Shown: positions 25,226 to 37,067, numbered from the stretch's first letter. The stretch: 64,000 bases of DNA from Saccopteryx bilineata (GCF_036850765.1 NC_089495.1:61914410-61978409), one strand, 5' to 3'. The notes: a model not told the origin generated them from the sequence alone. Made by a program: numbers and translations.

Positions 25226-25624
25226 ACAGACAAATACATTTTTCACTTGCCAAATGAACCCTCTTCTTTATAGAAGGACCATGATATCATTTGCATTTTC
25301 TTGTATTTCAGTTCCTATATTTAATAACCATATGATTAAACAATTTTAATTTTTTAATGAATAGTTCCCAGTAAATACCTACCTAGAGTTTAGGTAAAGA
25401 TTGGAGAAATATTTATTTCATATAATTGAGGTGACATTGTAGAGACCTTCCTCAAGAAGACAGAGCATCCCCTTCAGTCTGAACTGAGAGACCTAGAAAC
25501 TAAGCAAGGGACCAGACTTTTCCATTGCATTATCAGACATCTTTTGCTTTTGTTTGCACCTCTTGATATTTTCAGAAGAAATAAATATATTTACAGTAAA
25601 ATACAACTACCAAGTACCATAAGT

Positions 25625-26095
25625 TAAATGGTATTTGTCCACTCATCTGTTCTAATTATCTATTTCTGTTTAACAAATCAGTCCAAAACTTATTGGCTTA
25701 AATCAAATGTTTTAATTTTACTCAAAATACTGTGGGTCAGAAATTCAGGAAAGGCTCAGCTGGTTGATCTGTCTCTGATCCATGCACCATCTGGACCTGA
25801 AAATTTTCTAGCCAAGATGGTTTTTACTTACATTTCAAGTAAATGTGGCTTACTGGTTTCTCTCTCTTCACGTGGCATTTCATTTACTGGCCTCTCTACA
25901 TGGTTTGGAATTCTCATATCAGACTGCTCAGGGAAATCAGATGCACATAGCCTCTTTGCTCTGGTCCAGCAAACACTTCTGCAGCAAATCTTCCAAAATA
26001 TAGAAAATAATAGCTGTCCTTCTCTAAAGAAACTGGAACAGCGAGACCTTTACCTTTTCTGTTAGTCAAGGAAGTCACTGAGGTCACCCAGATAC
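25625..26095 (+). mobile_element. Ancient mammalian repeat, family not assigned
   Basis: Wording such as 'ttatctatttctgtttaacaaatc', 'caaaacttattggcttaaa' and 'tgtgggtcagaaattcagg' matches a common old mammalian repeat, probably of LTR or DNA type. The 145-codon open frame at 25628-26065 lies wholly inside it, lacks any protein feature and is best seen as chance. Confidence 0.5.
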
Positions 26096-26790
26096 AAGGG
26101 GAGGAAGTCCAGACCCTGACATTCACTGGAAGGAGTGCCAAAATCTCTGGATCAATCTTTATTCTAACACAATATTTTGCCTACGAGAAATACACAGATC
26201 AAGGCCCCCTGTTTTTCTCTTCAGATCTGTTGTTTATTGTTGTTACAACCCTGAAGTGTCATTACATAGTCTCTACTATTTCAAAAGAATATTATTTCCA
26301 TTAATACCAAAGAATCCAGCTCCCTGGCAGCATCAATAAAGTCAATCCCAGCCAACACGTTATATCAAATGTTGATTTGGTCAGATTCCAAAGCTCCAAT
26401 ACCAGTGCATCTCCTATTGCCTTAGAAGGTGTGTCACATGGAAGTAGGAGCTGTTCTTTACCTTTACAAAATAAATTCATTCTAGCATTCCTATCTGTAA
26501 CATTCTGAATCCTTTTTCAACAGTCTACTGTAATTGTATAGCATACCTTCTCATTCACAATATAGGCCATCATTATGTTTACAACTCAAGAACTGTTCTA
26601 GAAGAGAGTAATGACTAGTTCCAGGTGTCCTGGGCAAGAAGTCGATAGAGCATTGACCTGGAACACTAAGTACTCAGGTTCAAAACCTCGAGGTCACCGG
26701 CTTAAACACAGGCTCATCTGGCTTGAATGCAGGTTCACCAGCTTGAGCATGGGATCATCGACATGATCTTAAGGTTGCTGGTTTGAGCCC

Positions 26791-27123
26791 AAAAGTGGAA
26801 ACAGGGAGACAGACAGACACCCGCACGTGCCCGACCGGGATCCACCTGGCACGCCCACCAGGGAGCCACGCTCTGCTCATCTGGGGCGTCGCTCTGTCGC
26901 GACCAGAGCCATTCTAGCGCCTCAGGCAGAGGTCACGGAGCCATCCCCAGCGCCCAGGTCATCTTTGCTCCAATGGAGCCCTGGCTGCGGGAGGGGAAGA
27001 GAGAGACAGAGAGGAAGGAGAGGGGGATGGGTTGAGAAGCAGATGGGCGCCTCTCCTGTATGCCCTGGCCGGGACTTCTGCACGCCAGGCCGACGCTCTA
27101 TCACTGAGCCAACCGGCCAGGGC
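26791..27123 (-). mobile_element. tRNA-derived SINE, type A, nested
   Basis: Minus-strand copy with high similarity to other young type A copies: GA block 26995-27030, head 27050-27123. A piece of about ten bases around box B is missing near 27075. It lacks the usual T run at its left border. Confidence 0.85.
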
Positions 27124-27164
27124 CTCTCTCTCCCTTTTTATCTCTGGCTCTCTTGCTAAGAAAA

Positions 27165-27198
27165 TAATAAATAAATAAATAAATAAATAAATAAATAT
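27165..27198. repeat. (AAAT)n microsatellite
   Basis: About eight AAAT units, grown from a SINE tail. Confidence 0.9.
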
Positions 27199-27639
27199 CA
27201 TGAAGATAAGTGTCTATGTCAGTACATTCCTCCCTGCCACATCTTTCATTCAGCCCCCCAGTCCAATATAAACAAAATTTACTCTCCCATGTGCTCTTCT
27301 GTTTTCCTTCTGGTTTGAATTAACTAGAAACTAAAATTTTTCTCATGTAAAGCCTTTCTGTAGAGCAGAAACTTTTTTTTTCCTGCTGGTACATGTAGAG
27401 ACTGGACTCTATTTACTGGTCCAGTAGGCAATAAGCAGAGGCAGGCATGGAGCTTGATAAAGACAAGCATCCTCCTACACTGTTGTCCTCTAATAAGTGA
27501 GAGCGTTTCAGTCCTTATCACTGTTCAGGGGAATAATAGAGATCTGGAGATTAAAGATTCTCACAACCATCTGGTAAAATGTCCCAAACACAGATCTCTA
27601 AATCTTACTATTTTTTTCTTTTAGAGCCTAAGATCCTGA

Positions 27640-27817
27640 CATTATTATTTAAGAAAAATTTTTATTGATTGATCCTATAGAGAGAGAGAAAGGGAGAAAG
27701 AGACAGAGAGAGACAGAAACATTGATCTGTTCCAGTTTGTGCCCTAATTTGAGATTGAACTAGCAACCTTAGTTTATCAGGACTATGTTCTAACCAACTG
27801 AGCTATACGGTCAGGGT
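27640..27817 (-). mobile_element. Short tRNA-derived SINE, type C
   Basis: Minus-strand copy: GA-rich block 27678-27720, then 'acattgatctgttccagttt', with the worn tRNA-like head at 27745-27817. Old. Confidence 0.7.
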
Positions 27818-28975
27818 GACACTGACATTAGATGTTTGCAAAACCTATACATTTTATATCTTTTTACAGCTCTGCCATTCATAATTCAATTAAGGGCCTG
27901 ATTTTCTCCACAGTATCCTTGTGATTGAAAGAAATGTGGTTTCTCTTTAGCCTTAGACATGGAAGTTTCTACCTTGCCCAGCATGATTTCAATTGGTGGT
28001 TTTAAGGGACTTAGTTCCTAGATTACCTAACATTTCCACATACATCTTATGACAATTCTTCACTCTTGACAATAAGAAAAGTATAATCATTTTGTATGCC
28101 TGGGCTAATCACCACTTCACTTATCACCACAATATGATACTTATTTCATCATATAAGTAACGGGTCCACGTCTAGGTAAGTCATTCATAGAATATTAGGC
28201 TCTGCAAGGTGGGCTGTCCTTCATACCAAAATTCTTAGCCTGGGTTTCCTTCCCAAAGCTCAGTTTAGATTAACTCTTTCTTATAAGCTATTTATTGCAA
28301 GTGTGATTCAGAGAGAGAGAGAGAATAGATTGAAATAAGAAATAAGAAAAGGCTAATATAAGGATGCAATTTTTGTGCAGGCAACCCTTTGTGAGGGGCT
28401 GTTGTTCTAACTCTCCAGAAACTTTTGAGGAATCCCATAAATGTGTCTTAACATAGTCCACTACAGAGGGAAATGGAGAGGACCTCATCATTTTGTTTCT
28501 ATTCTGAATGGTTGGACTTTCCTTGGGGCACTGGCTCTGTTGCTCCTGGAGGATGCACATGTATGAAAGTCGAAATGGCTCATATGGATATTCCAAGCTG
28601 CCTCATCACAGAACTTAGAGGCAGAAGCCAAAGAAATGTAGCAGCTTCTCAGATGAGAACTTTTAGTGTGAAGTGTGTCAAAACTTTGAGGAAATATTTT
28701 CTTCCCATAACTGTGATTTGAATCAAAAGTGAGGCCAATAAGATATTAGATATCCCTAAAGAGCCTAGTTGAGAAAGACTCTAATGAAGAGATAACATGA
28801 ATTGGGGAGGAAAAAAAAGTTGATAAATTTTAAACATGAAGCAAAAACAGCAAAATTTGGTGATGGTTTTAGATACCCGGTATAAAAATAAGAAGGTTAA
28901 ATATTCTAAATTTTGAAACTGTGTATATGGAAAAAGCTAAACAAACAAACAGGCTTGGGTTAAAAACCAATTTCA

Positions 28976-29280
28976 GCTTGACCGGGTGGTGGCACAGCCT
29001 GAGACAGAGGACCCAGGTTCAAAACCCCGAGGTCTCTGGCTTGAGCATGAGGTCACTGAGTTCAGTCCAAGGTGGCTGGCTTGATTAAGCAGTCACTGGC
29101 TTGGCTGGAGACCTCCCATCAAGGCACATATGAGAAAGCAATCAATGAACAACTAAGGAGCTGCAACGAAGAACTGATGCTTCTCATCTCTCTCCTTTTC
29201 TGTCTGTCTTTCCCTATCTGACCCTCTTTCTTTCTCTCTTTGTCTCTGTGTCTTTCACTTTAAAAAAACAAAAATAAACA
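28976..29280 (+). mobile_element. tRNA-derived SINE, type B
   Basis: Plus-strand copy with head 'gcttgaccgggtggtggcac' at 28976-28995, box B-like GGTTCAAAACCCC, 'gcttgag' words, CT block 29190-29255 and an A-rich end. A short deletion lies in the head after position 28997. Confidence 0.85.
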
Positions 29281-31206
29281 ATATCAGTGTGTTCAACTTT
29301 AAGTACTGGCCTCAAATACTTAACTTCCTCTGGGATTCCTACATAATGAATCATAAGAAGGTAAAATAGGTGACAAATTTTCATCCTTTGTGGAAATTAA
29401 GTGAGAGTGGCATGTAAAAATGACACATTTCAGGAGTTTTGCCAGAGAAAACACTGAAGAAAAAAATTGGAAAGACACAGAAAACTTCCAGGCCCATATT
29501 CAGAGACCCATTTGCTAGATTAAGAAGCAATACTTTAAGCTAATTTAACATGGGAACAGAGAGTCGTGGTATGTACAGTTATGTCTTTGATGCCAGAACC
29601 AACCAACCGGAAATGAGATCTAGTAATCACAAAGTTAAAGCTCCCTGCCAGAAAAACTTCCAGATCTGGCATTCTCCTGTTTTATCCATATGAAATTGCT
29701 TTGCAATGGTGAATATAAGCCTTTGTCATATTTAAAACATTTAGATAGGAAAACTACATAATTCTCTAAATCAAAGTTTCACTTCTAATTATAGACAAAA
29801 TAAAGAATCCTTCTACAAAGCTAGGAAGAGAGAAAAGTCACAGGCACTGAGCATAAAATATAATTAGTACAAATAGTATAACAACTCCATAAATTTATTT
29901 CTTATTTTTTTGAGTAGAAGTAATACCAGAAACTAGGCCCTAGATAATTTTAAATGAATGCATATATTTTTGTGTGAACAATTTTAAAAGAACATATAAC
30001 TACAAAGCTAATGAAACATGAGGGGACAACTGGAAATTAGAATACATGTTTTGAAATAAAAAGCAAACTGTATTTAATAAAATAGTAGTAAATATATATG
30101 TAATACTAAATAATATTAATAAATAATCCAAGCAGATTATATTTAGGAGCTGTTTAGAAAATTAGAGACCCCCAAGCTTCCATAAAGTATATGAGGAAAG
30201 GACAGAGAGATGAAACAGGAGGACAGACTAGAAACAAAGTCCAGTTCGTATGAATAAGAGTGAAAGACAGAAAACAATCAAGGAATGGGAAATAGCTTTT
30301 AATATCATTAAAAGAAACTTTAAAGAAATGCAAATTAATAATATGGTCAATTTTTTGTCTATCCCAGACAAAGTTTAAAATCATAAACAAGAACAAGTGT
30401 AAACAATTCTTATGTGCATCATTACAATTGAGGTAAGTTACTAGCATGTATAAAATAAAAATAAAATAATTAATGCTCATCTAGATTTCACATGTAACAG
30501 TAAATTACAAATTCAAACCAAACAAAAATGCAAGCAATAAGTTCCAGAAGACCCAGCGGAAGCCAAAGGCCTTTAATAGATTTTAATTTTTATTTCACCT
30601 GGGCAAGTAGTAATGATAAATTTTCACCTAAATAAAAATAGAAGAAATAAACTTCTCACAGCTTTATTAATCACACACATATAAACACACATTCATGCAG
30701 CACATGCACACACACTCATTAAATTTCAGAGCTACTGATCAGAGGATAGTATAAAAACAGACTCAGAATACTTGAACAATACTATAAATTTATATGCTAT
30801 TTACATAAATAAATTCAGACGAGTGCCCCAAATATGAAATTTTAAAGCACTGAATATTTAGTCTTACAATAAAATAAATATGGTAATTAACAATATTGCA
30901 AAAAGTAGCAATGTAAATGTCAAAAGCTCAAATTATCAATTCAGCAAAATTATTTTTCTAAGTGCTTATAATAGACCTGAATGAAGTATAGTCATTTCCT
31001 TCTAACTTTAGAGAGAGCATATATATATATGTGATAAGGTACCAAAGAATGGAAAAATTAACATTAATATTTTAGGAGAGGAAAGAGGGAGTTTTTCTGG
31101 CTTGCAGAGACATACTGTGGAGAAAACCTCCTTTTTACTAGGAAGCTTAAAAAGTGTTTTAAAATTTGGGCTAAGCATACAGAGAGATTTTGTAAATATG
31201 ATTTTT
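29281..31206. other. AT-rich unique DNA
   Basis: Nearly 2 kb with no gene or repeat that I can name. A short CA-rich piece lies near 30672-30717. Confidence 0.45.
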
Positions 31207-31211
31207 ATACT

Positions 31212-31850
31212 TGTCTGTGATTTGCACCAAATCAGGAGAGACAGCAACACTGTATTGTAAAGAGATTTTGTGCTGGGGAGACTTAAATTTCCCTTTCCCC
31301 CACCTCTGTGAGAAACAGGGTAAACACCTTGCAAGGTGTGGGAAGGGGAGGGAGAAGATTAAGCAAATCTTTTCCTCTCCTCTTCTTCCTTCTTTAATCG
31401 GCCATTTACAAACGCTTATTACCTGGCACTGTGTAAGCTCCCCACCCCCTCCTGAACACATGTGATCAATGTATATACTTCTAGACAAAAGAATGGCAAA
31501 TAAACATTAGAAAATTTAGGAATATCTTTTTATATGTAGAACAACATTTTCCTCTATTGTATTACCTTGTAAGTTTTAATGTGTAGAAATATTTTTTTAT
31601 AAATCTTATAGATGAATGTTATAAGCTTGCTAATGAGTTATGTCATCTCTCTCCCTCCTCTTTTTCCCACCAACCTGTGTGTGATCAAAGGTATAGAACC
31701 TGCCTCAGGGCTAAAGTCAGCACACATGATTTGGGTCAGCTATGCCCCGTGTTAGCCATATGCGGCCGGCATATTAAATTTCCTCCTTTTAATAAAACTC
31801 CTAAAAAAATTCATTTGGACTTGGTGTCTCTATGTAAACCCGGCAAAACA
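31212..31850 (+). mobile_element. Possible solo LTR
   Basis: Starts TG and ends CA, flanked by ATACT (31207-31211) and GTACT (31851-31855), one difference. A 'catattaaat' TATA-like box at 31771-31780 lies just before AATAAA at 31791-31796, closer than usual, followed by about 55 bp that would be U5. The right border is convincing in style; the left border is a guess from the flank match. Confidence 0.4.
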
Positions 31851-31855
31851 GTACT

Positions 31856-32334
31856 TTATAACATATACACCTTTTAGAAAAGAGAGAGGTAGTGCAAATA
31901 TTATCAGTGCAGTAAATTACAATGTAAAAACAAAATCAGTCTAAAGTCTCTATTTTTGGAGAAAAAAAAATTACTTTTTAGAAGAGATGTCTTAGAAATA
32001 ACTTTTGTTAAACCATTTTTTTAAATTTATAATTTAAAATTAAAAAAAATATTTCCCCTTACAGCAATATTTTCTTTATTCAGAGCTAAGAGTGGGAGGA
32101 AAATGTCTAAAGTCCTCTAAACATATAATATAAAGAAAATGAGGAAAATCATTTAACAAATGGATTGAAACTTGCCTCTACTGTTATTCAGTTTTTTATT
32201 AAGCAGTATTTTTTCTTAAATATTCATCTTCCTAAGACCTTTTATCTCTTGTTTTTCTGATATTCTAAAGTATATTCTTACTGTACTTTACTCATTTAAT
32301 AGCCAAACAAGTTATATTATGAGTAATTTGTGTG
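31856..32334. other. AT-rich unique DNA
   Basis: Nothing recognised. Confidence 0.45.
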
Positions 32335-32717
32335 TGTGTATGTGTGTGTGTGTGCGTGTGTGTGACAGAGACAGAGAGAGGAAGAGAGGAACAGATAGGG
32401 ACAGACAGACAGGAAGGTGGTGAGATGAGAAGCATCAACTCTTCATTGTAGCACATCAGTTCATTGGTTGCTTTCTCATATGTGCTCTGCCTAAGAGTCT
32501 ACAGCAGAGTGAGTGACCCCTTGCTCAAGCCAGCAACCTTGGGCTCAAGCCAACGACCTTGGGCTTTTAGCCAACAACTTGTTGGGCTCAAGTCAGCAAC
32601 ATGATCTCATGCTCAAGCCAGTGACCCATACTCAAGCCAATGACGTAAGGTTTAGAACTTGGGTCCTTTTTGTCCCAGTCTGATGCTCTATCCACTGCGT
32701 CATTGCCTGGTCAGACA
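32330..32717 (-). mobile_element. tRNA-derived SINE, type B, with (TG)n at its tail
   Basis: The minus-strand tail has become a TG repeat (32330-32364) next to a GA block (32365-32420). The body holds repeated 'caagcca' words, and the head lies at 32640-32717. Flanks share 'atattatgagtaat' (32313-32326 and 32718-32731), a clear 14-bp target duplication. Confidence 0.9.
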
Positions 32718-32731
32718 TATTATGAGTAATG

Positions 32732-33174
32732 TTTGAGACTTTAATTTATGGCACATTTTAGAATTACTGCTTTGTATTAATCATTATTTCCAGCATCCCT
32801 GATATACATTGCTAAATTTTAAGTTCCTGCAAAGATAACCTGTCAATGTGAACAGATCTGTTATATAAAAGGCAGAATCTTCTTTTGGGATGTGGTTTTA
32901 AAATTGATGAGCATATATGTATTTGTTAAACATAGAAGCAGTATTTCTTGCTAATGAAGGCAACTCACCCATTCCTTTGCTCTGAAAGGTGAACTAACAA
33001 AGCTATGTAATTCTTTAAACCCATAGTTTTAATAGAAATTCTCACAGTTATAAGGAGGTTTAGACCTATGCAGAAATGGAATCCTGTATTATTGACCAAT
33101 TCTAAAACACTCGCTAAGTATTTGATCTCTCAAATAGTCTTGCAACTCTAAAAAGAGAGTATTATTTGTCCAAA
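32732..33174. other. AT-rich unique DNA
   Basis: Nothing recognised. Confidence 0.4.
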
Positions 33175-33850
33175 GTCAGTGCTTTATTACAAAGCCATGG
33201 GTGTTGTTGAACATTTCTTTAGAGAAGGTTGGAGGTTGATACAAGATAGGAGTAAATAGCATATGTATCTGTAGTAAGCCAGCAAGACTTGCAATTTTGC
33301 AGGTCTTGATTGGGAATGGCAGAGGATTAGACAATAAACAGAAAGAAAAGGGATAGGATTGGGAGGCCTCATTACCAAGCTAATGGCTTAAAAGAGTGAG
33401 TCTCCACCCCCAAAAGACTTCATTTATAGAGCAGAGAACAAAATCATTAGCAAAACAAAGTGAGCTCAGATACAATGTCACATTTCTGAGGCAAACCAAG
33501 AATTATCCCAAGTGCAGAAAATCCCCCACCATACATAATATCTTAACTTCAAAAAACAAAGGGTAGAAAGAAAACTGCCTCGAGTCTCTTCAAGGCACAT
33601 GGGAGATGGGACTAGCAGAAACCATCAGCATCACAGCTAACATGGAGGTGGGGGGTAGGCCTATCAATTACCTTTACCAACTTAGTCAAATAATCAGAGG
33701 TTGTGGAGAACAGCTTAGACTTTAACAACCTAATCAAGCAAGTGAGGTGGGGGGATGGGCAGCAAGGACCTTGTCAGCTTACTGCCAGTCCCCCACAGCT
33801 CTGCCCCCACAAATCTAAACTGTCACTTGCAACCTGTTTCTCACATGTAT
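33175..33850 (-). mobile_element. Possible LTR related to the 45.2-kb family
   Basis: On the minus strand, a TATAAAT box at about 33424-33430 and an AATAAA at about 33183-33188 have LTR order. The right part (33740-33830, 'cccccacagctctgccccca') loosely matches the U3 of the LTR at 45219-45748. Ends and TSD were not found, so this is a weak call. Confidence 0.35.
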
Positions 33851-34370
33851 CAAAAGCCAACCAAATATAGGTAAGTCCATAAATGACATATGTGTCATTG
33901 TTAATCACCATACCTTCTTTCTTAAGTCTGAAAGTCATGCAGAAACAAGGTAGTATTAAAATTTATCAAGGTTGGATTTTCCTTATTGGCTCTGAAATGT
34001 TTATATATGCTAACTCTCTTCAGTAGGATATCATCTCTGAAAGAATACAATAATCCAGGGACTTTATTAGATGCCTAATATCACTTGCTTTTCGGCAGAG
34101 ACAAAAGAAAGGCCAAGGAGTGGGAAAGCTGTATAATGGAAAAAATGAAAGCTTCAGGTATACCTTGTTTGGAGGCTATTGACATGAAGAAGCTATAGGC
34201 AGGCTTCCCAGAAACAGGGTATCCTATGTGATTATTTAGCCATGTATTTTTACCTTTTTTTCATTTGGTGTTTAGTTGGAAGTGTAAAAAGGAATTTAAA
34301 AAGAATGATAAGGGCAACAGTTAGGAAATAACTTGTAAGCTATTAATAAGTCCTGGTCATTTAGGGCTGA
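33851..34370. other. Unassigned DNA
   Basis: No gene or clear repeat. Confidence 0.4.
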
Positions 34371-34495
34371 TTGCTGCAGGGGTTATGGTTTGGCTTCCTG
34401 TACCAGTTGCTAAAGACAGTAGTTTGACTTCCTGGACTTGTTACTGCAGATAGAGGGTTGGCTTTTTATACTGGCTGCTACAGATTGTGGGCCAG
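34371..34495. repeat. Decayed 34-36-bp tandem repeat
   Basis: Three full units (34371-34406, 34407-34440, 34441-34474) and a partial fourth (34475-34495), each starting like TTGCTGCAGA and carrying 'gtttggcttcctg'. The units differ at many positions, so it is an old minisatellite. Confidence 0.75.
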
Positions 34496-34782
34496 AATCC
34501 TATTTTTACACATGAGCTAGTCATTGCTGATTTGTATTTTCAGTTTCTCAATTTATTACTCCTTCAGTGAAGAAATTTAGTAAAATAATTTTAAACAAAT
34601 TATTTTAGTGTAATAATTTATCCTGCTGAAAATCCTATGACACAAGTACTGCTATTGTTCTTATTCTAAACACAAGGAAATTAAAGCTTAGACATGGTAA
34701 GATTGATTTTTTTTTTCTAGAAACACTCAGCTAAGAAGTGACATGATTTGAATCTTCTATATATTATTATTATTATTTTTAT

Positions 34783-35131
34783 CAATGGTAGTCAACCTGG
34801 TCCCTACACCTACTAGTGGGCAGTCCAGCTTAATGGTGGGTGGTAGTAGAGCAACCAAAGTATAAATAAAAAGATAGATTAACTATAGTAAGTTGTTTTA
34901 TAAAGATTTATTCTGCCAATCTTAGCAAAAATCCAACATAAAGTACTTGGTAAATAATTATTATTATATGCTTTAACTTGCTGTAACTCTGCTTTGTAAA
35001 TTTTATAAAGTAAAGTTACTTCCCTACTTTATAAATCACCATTACTGTGGAACCGGTGGGTGGTTAGAAAATTTTACTACTAACAGAGATACAAAAGTGG
35101 GCGGTAGGTATAAAAAGGTTGACTACCCCGG
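34783..35131 (+). mobile_element. Non-autonomous hAT element (349 bp)
   Basis: Left end CAATGGTAGTCAACCTGG and right end AGGTTGACTACCCCGG are inverted copies, extended by 'ggtccctac' against 'gtaggtataaa'. Sub-terminal 'gtgggc/ggtgggtggt' words occur at both sides. The 8-bp flanks ATTTTTAT and ATTTAGAT match at six positions. No coding capacity; the inside is AT-rich. This is a MITE moved by a hAT transposase supplied elsewhere. Confidence 0.75.
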
Positions 35132-35139
35132 ATTTAGAT

Positions 35140-35312
35140 TTTATTTATTAATTTTAGAGAGAAAATAGAAAAGCAAGTGGAAAAGAGGGAAGCACAAACT
35201 TATTGTAGTTGCTTCTCTACATGCCTTGACCAGGCAGGAATGGGGCTTCGAACTGGTGACCTCAGCACTCCAGATCAATGCTTCATCCAGTGTGCCACCA
35301 CAGGTCAGTCTA
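35140..35312 (-). mobile_element. Short tRNA-derived SINE, type D
   Basis: Minus-strand copy: GA block 35155-35190 and head at 35225-35312 with the reversed 'gacctgtggtggcac'. It lies directly beside the hAT element. Confidence 0.8.
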
Positions 35313-35331
35313 TGTATTATTCTCAATCTGT

Positions 35332-35460
35332 ACAGTGGTGCTGACCAATAGAACCTCCTGTGATGACAGAAAATATTCATAATCTCTGCTGTCTAATATA
35401 ATAAACCATAATCACATGTGGCTACTGACCATATAAAATTTGTGTTTGTGAAGGTTGGGG
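35332..35460 (+). mobile_element. Old hAT/MER-type DNA repeat
   Basis: 'cagtggtgctgaccaatagaac', 'ctgctgtctaatataataa' and 'cacatgtggctactg' match the mammal-wide repeat that starts CAGTGCTGTCCAATAGAA. Only the left part is visible. Confidence 0.5.
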
Positions 35461-36432
35461 TTAGGTAGATGAAGAGAAGAACAAAGAAATGGATATTTTT
35501 AATTCTACTTCTGAATGATACAACAATCTTTCCTCCAAGAATAAAATATTACAGTTGACTTAGGGCCATTATAAAATTATGTATTATCTGCTAATATAGA
35601 ATAATATATAAAACTTTTAAAATCTTATACAGTATATGTTTATTTTTTAAGATTATATTATTAACGATATGAAGTTTAGTTTCCAGTATATAAAATTAGA
35701 ATTTGTATACTATTACATGCCAATAAAATTATCTCAAAGACCAAAATCCCATGTTCTTAGCATTTTCATATGAATAAAAGTTATAATTTAGTAAAATATT
35801 TCTCTCAATGACATGTGAAAGAAAATTAGAATGAATAACTTAAATTTATAATATTAAGATATATTCTGGGATAAATAAATATACTAGGGAGCTACCTTAT
35901 TCTGATTTAAGTTAAAAATATTAATAAAAGAAAGCAAAGCAAAAACAATCATTTATCTTAATAATAAGAAAATATAAGAATAAGAAAATTTTGTTAAAGT
36001 GTGCTAATAATGTTGTGCTTATGATTTTGAAATAAAGAACTATCTTTTAGCAATATGTACTAAATTTTTTATAGAGCAATGGTGCTAGGTGGGAAATTGG
36101 TGAGAGTATAGATTAAGCTAGATTTGCCATGAATTGACAGTTGTTAAAGCCAAGTGATTCAGATATGAGGTTTTATTATATTCCTCTAGCTACTATTATA
36201 ACATTTCAATTTTTTCTTAGTAAAATGTTAAAAACAAGAAAAAATAGTAAACCAAAGTGAATTATTTAAATTCTTTTTAAATAAAGTTTGAAGAATTTTA
36301 TAAAAAAGAAAAGTAGACAGAAGTCTAAAATTGACATTTTACTTTGAGAATTTATATTATTAATTGCCTGGATCTATATCTTAACTAACAGAATTGATCT
36401 TCCATTAACATTGTTATCAATCTATTTGATGT
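35461..36432. other. AT-rich unique DNA
   Basis: Nothing recognised. Confidence 0.45.
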
Positions 36433-36440
36433 GACTGGGC

Positions 36441-37059
36441 CAGTGGTGAGATTCAGTCAGTTCACACTGGTTGGCCAGAACCAATACCTAATTTTTTGTT
36501 GAGTTTAACAAACTAGTTGTTAAAATGGCACTTGTAATCAGGGTTCTCTCTATTGTGAGTGCATGGGAAGCCACTCAATGTTGAAATCACAAGTTTACAT
36601 TCCTTATTCTTTTTTAACATTTATCTGCACACAGTGTATTCTAAGCACCCAGAATAATGTCCATTCTGTTCATTAGTGAAAAAAAAATAGACAGAAGTAT
36701 GCTTGTAATATTTATTCATTTCATAAAATTCATTATACCTTTGATGAAATACTACAGTTTAAGTCCCTTGCATTTGTTACTTCAGTAAACAAACATATCA
36801 CATAAAGAGAAAAAGTGTCAAACAATCGGCGGGTGACAACTTGTGTTGTTTTTTGTCAGGTATTATTTGATATTTTTTCATTAATATTTTAAAACTGTTT
36901 CTTACCACATAATCTAGTCTTGTGTATCATTTTTATTGTTCTTATTTAAGTATTAAATGCATAAAATAATAAACTACCTTTTGGTATATCACTTTTTTAT
37001 ACTTAAAATGGTCATTAGAGCAGAGAACAGGTTGTTAAATTATTTGAATTCCACCACTG
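36441..37059 (+). mobile_element. Non-autonomous hAT element (619 bp) with perfect 8-bp TSD
   Basis: The ends are CAGTGGTGAGATTCA on the left and TGAATTCCACCACTG on the right, inverted copies. Both sides carry the identical 8-bp target GACTGGGC (36433-36440 and 37060-37067), the length that hAT transposases make. Text next to the right end ('aacaggttgttaaattattt') has a partial partner near the left ('aactagttgttaaaat', 36510-36525). No transposase reading frame remains; the inside is AT-rich. Confidence 0.9.
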
Positions 37060-37067
37060 GACTGGGC

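Larger units (their letters stand above)
22000..25300 (-). mobile_element. Decayed ERV-L-like internal region (pol)
   Basis: Reads on the minus strand. At 24850-24870 the minus strand encodes the reverse transcriptase active-site neighbourhood with I-D-D-I-L, but Ser stands where the family has Tyr of YxDD. Downstream on the minus strand (about 23925-24100) lies text alignable to the ERV-L RNase H segment, broken by stops and small gaps. Left of it (22000-23900) the likely integrase part is too decayed to confirm. A type B SINE (24498-24815) splits it. All frames are broken, so there is no coding capacity. Identification rests on nucleotide wording that I recognise; borders are approximate and flanking LTRs were not found. 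Confidence 0.5.
26628..27198 (+). mobile_element. SINE type B split by a SINE type A
   Basis: Left part 26628-26790 (head with 'ggttcaaaacctcgaggtcaccgg', then 'gcttgagc' words). The right part from 27124 has the CT block and tail of the same type. The type A copy between them is in the opposite direction. The tail merges with an AAAT repeat. Confidence 0.7.
26096..28975. other. Old, unassigned DNA between SINEs
   Basis: Outside the listed SINEs, this stretch has the base texture of worn repeat DNA and could hold the gag side of the ERV-L-like element, which reads right to left here. I found no motif to prove it. A short (GA)n lies at 28308-28323. No gene seen. Confidence 0.35.

Noticed and set aside
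25628..26065. 145-codon open frame
   Set aside because: Lies inside an ancient dispersed repeat and shows no domain; chance opening.
32330..32700. Repeated 'caagcca' words at regular spacing, CRISPR-like at first glance
   Set aside because: Internal repeats of the type B SINE, seen in every copy; the units are short and the context is eukaryotic.
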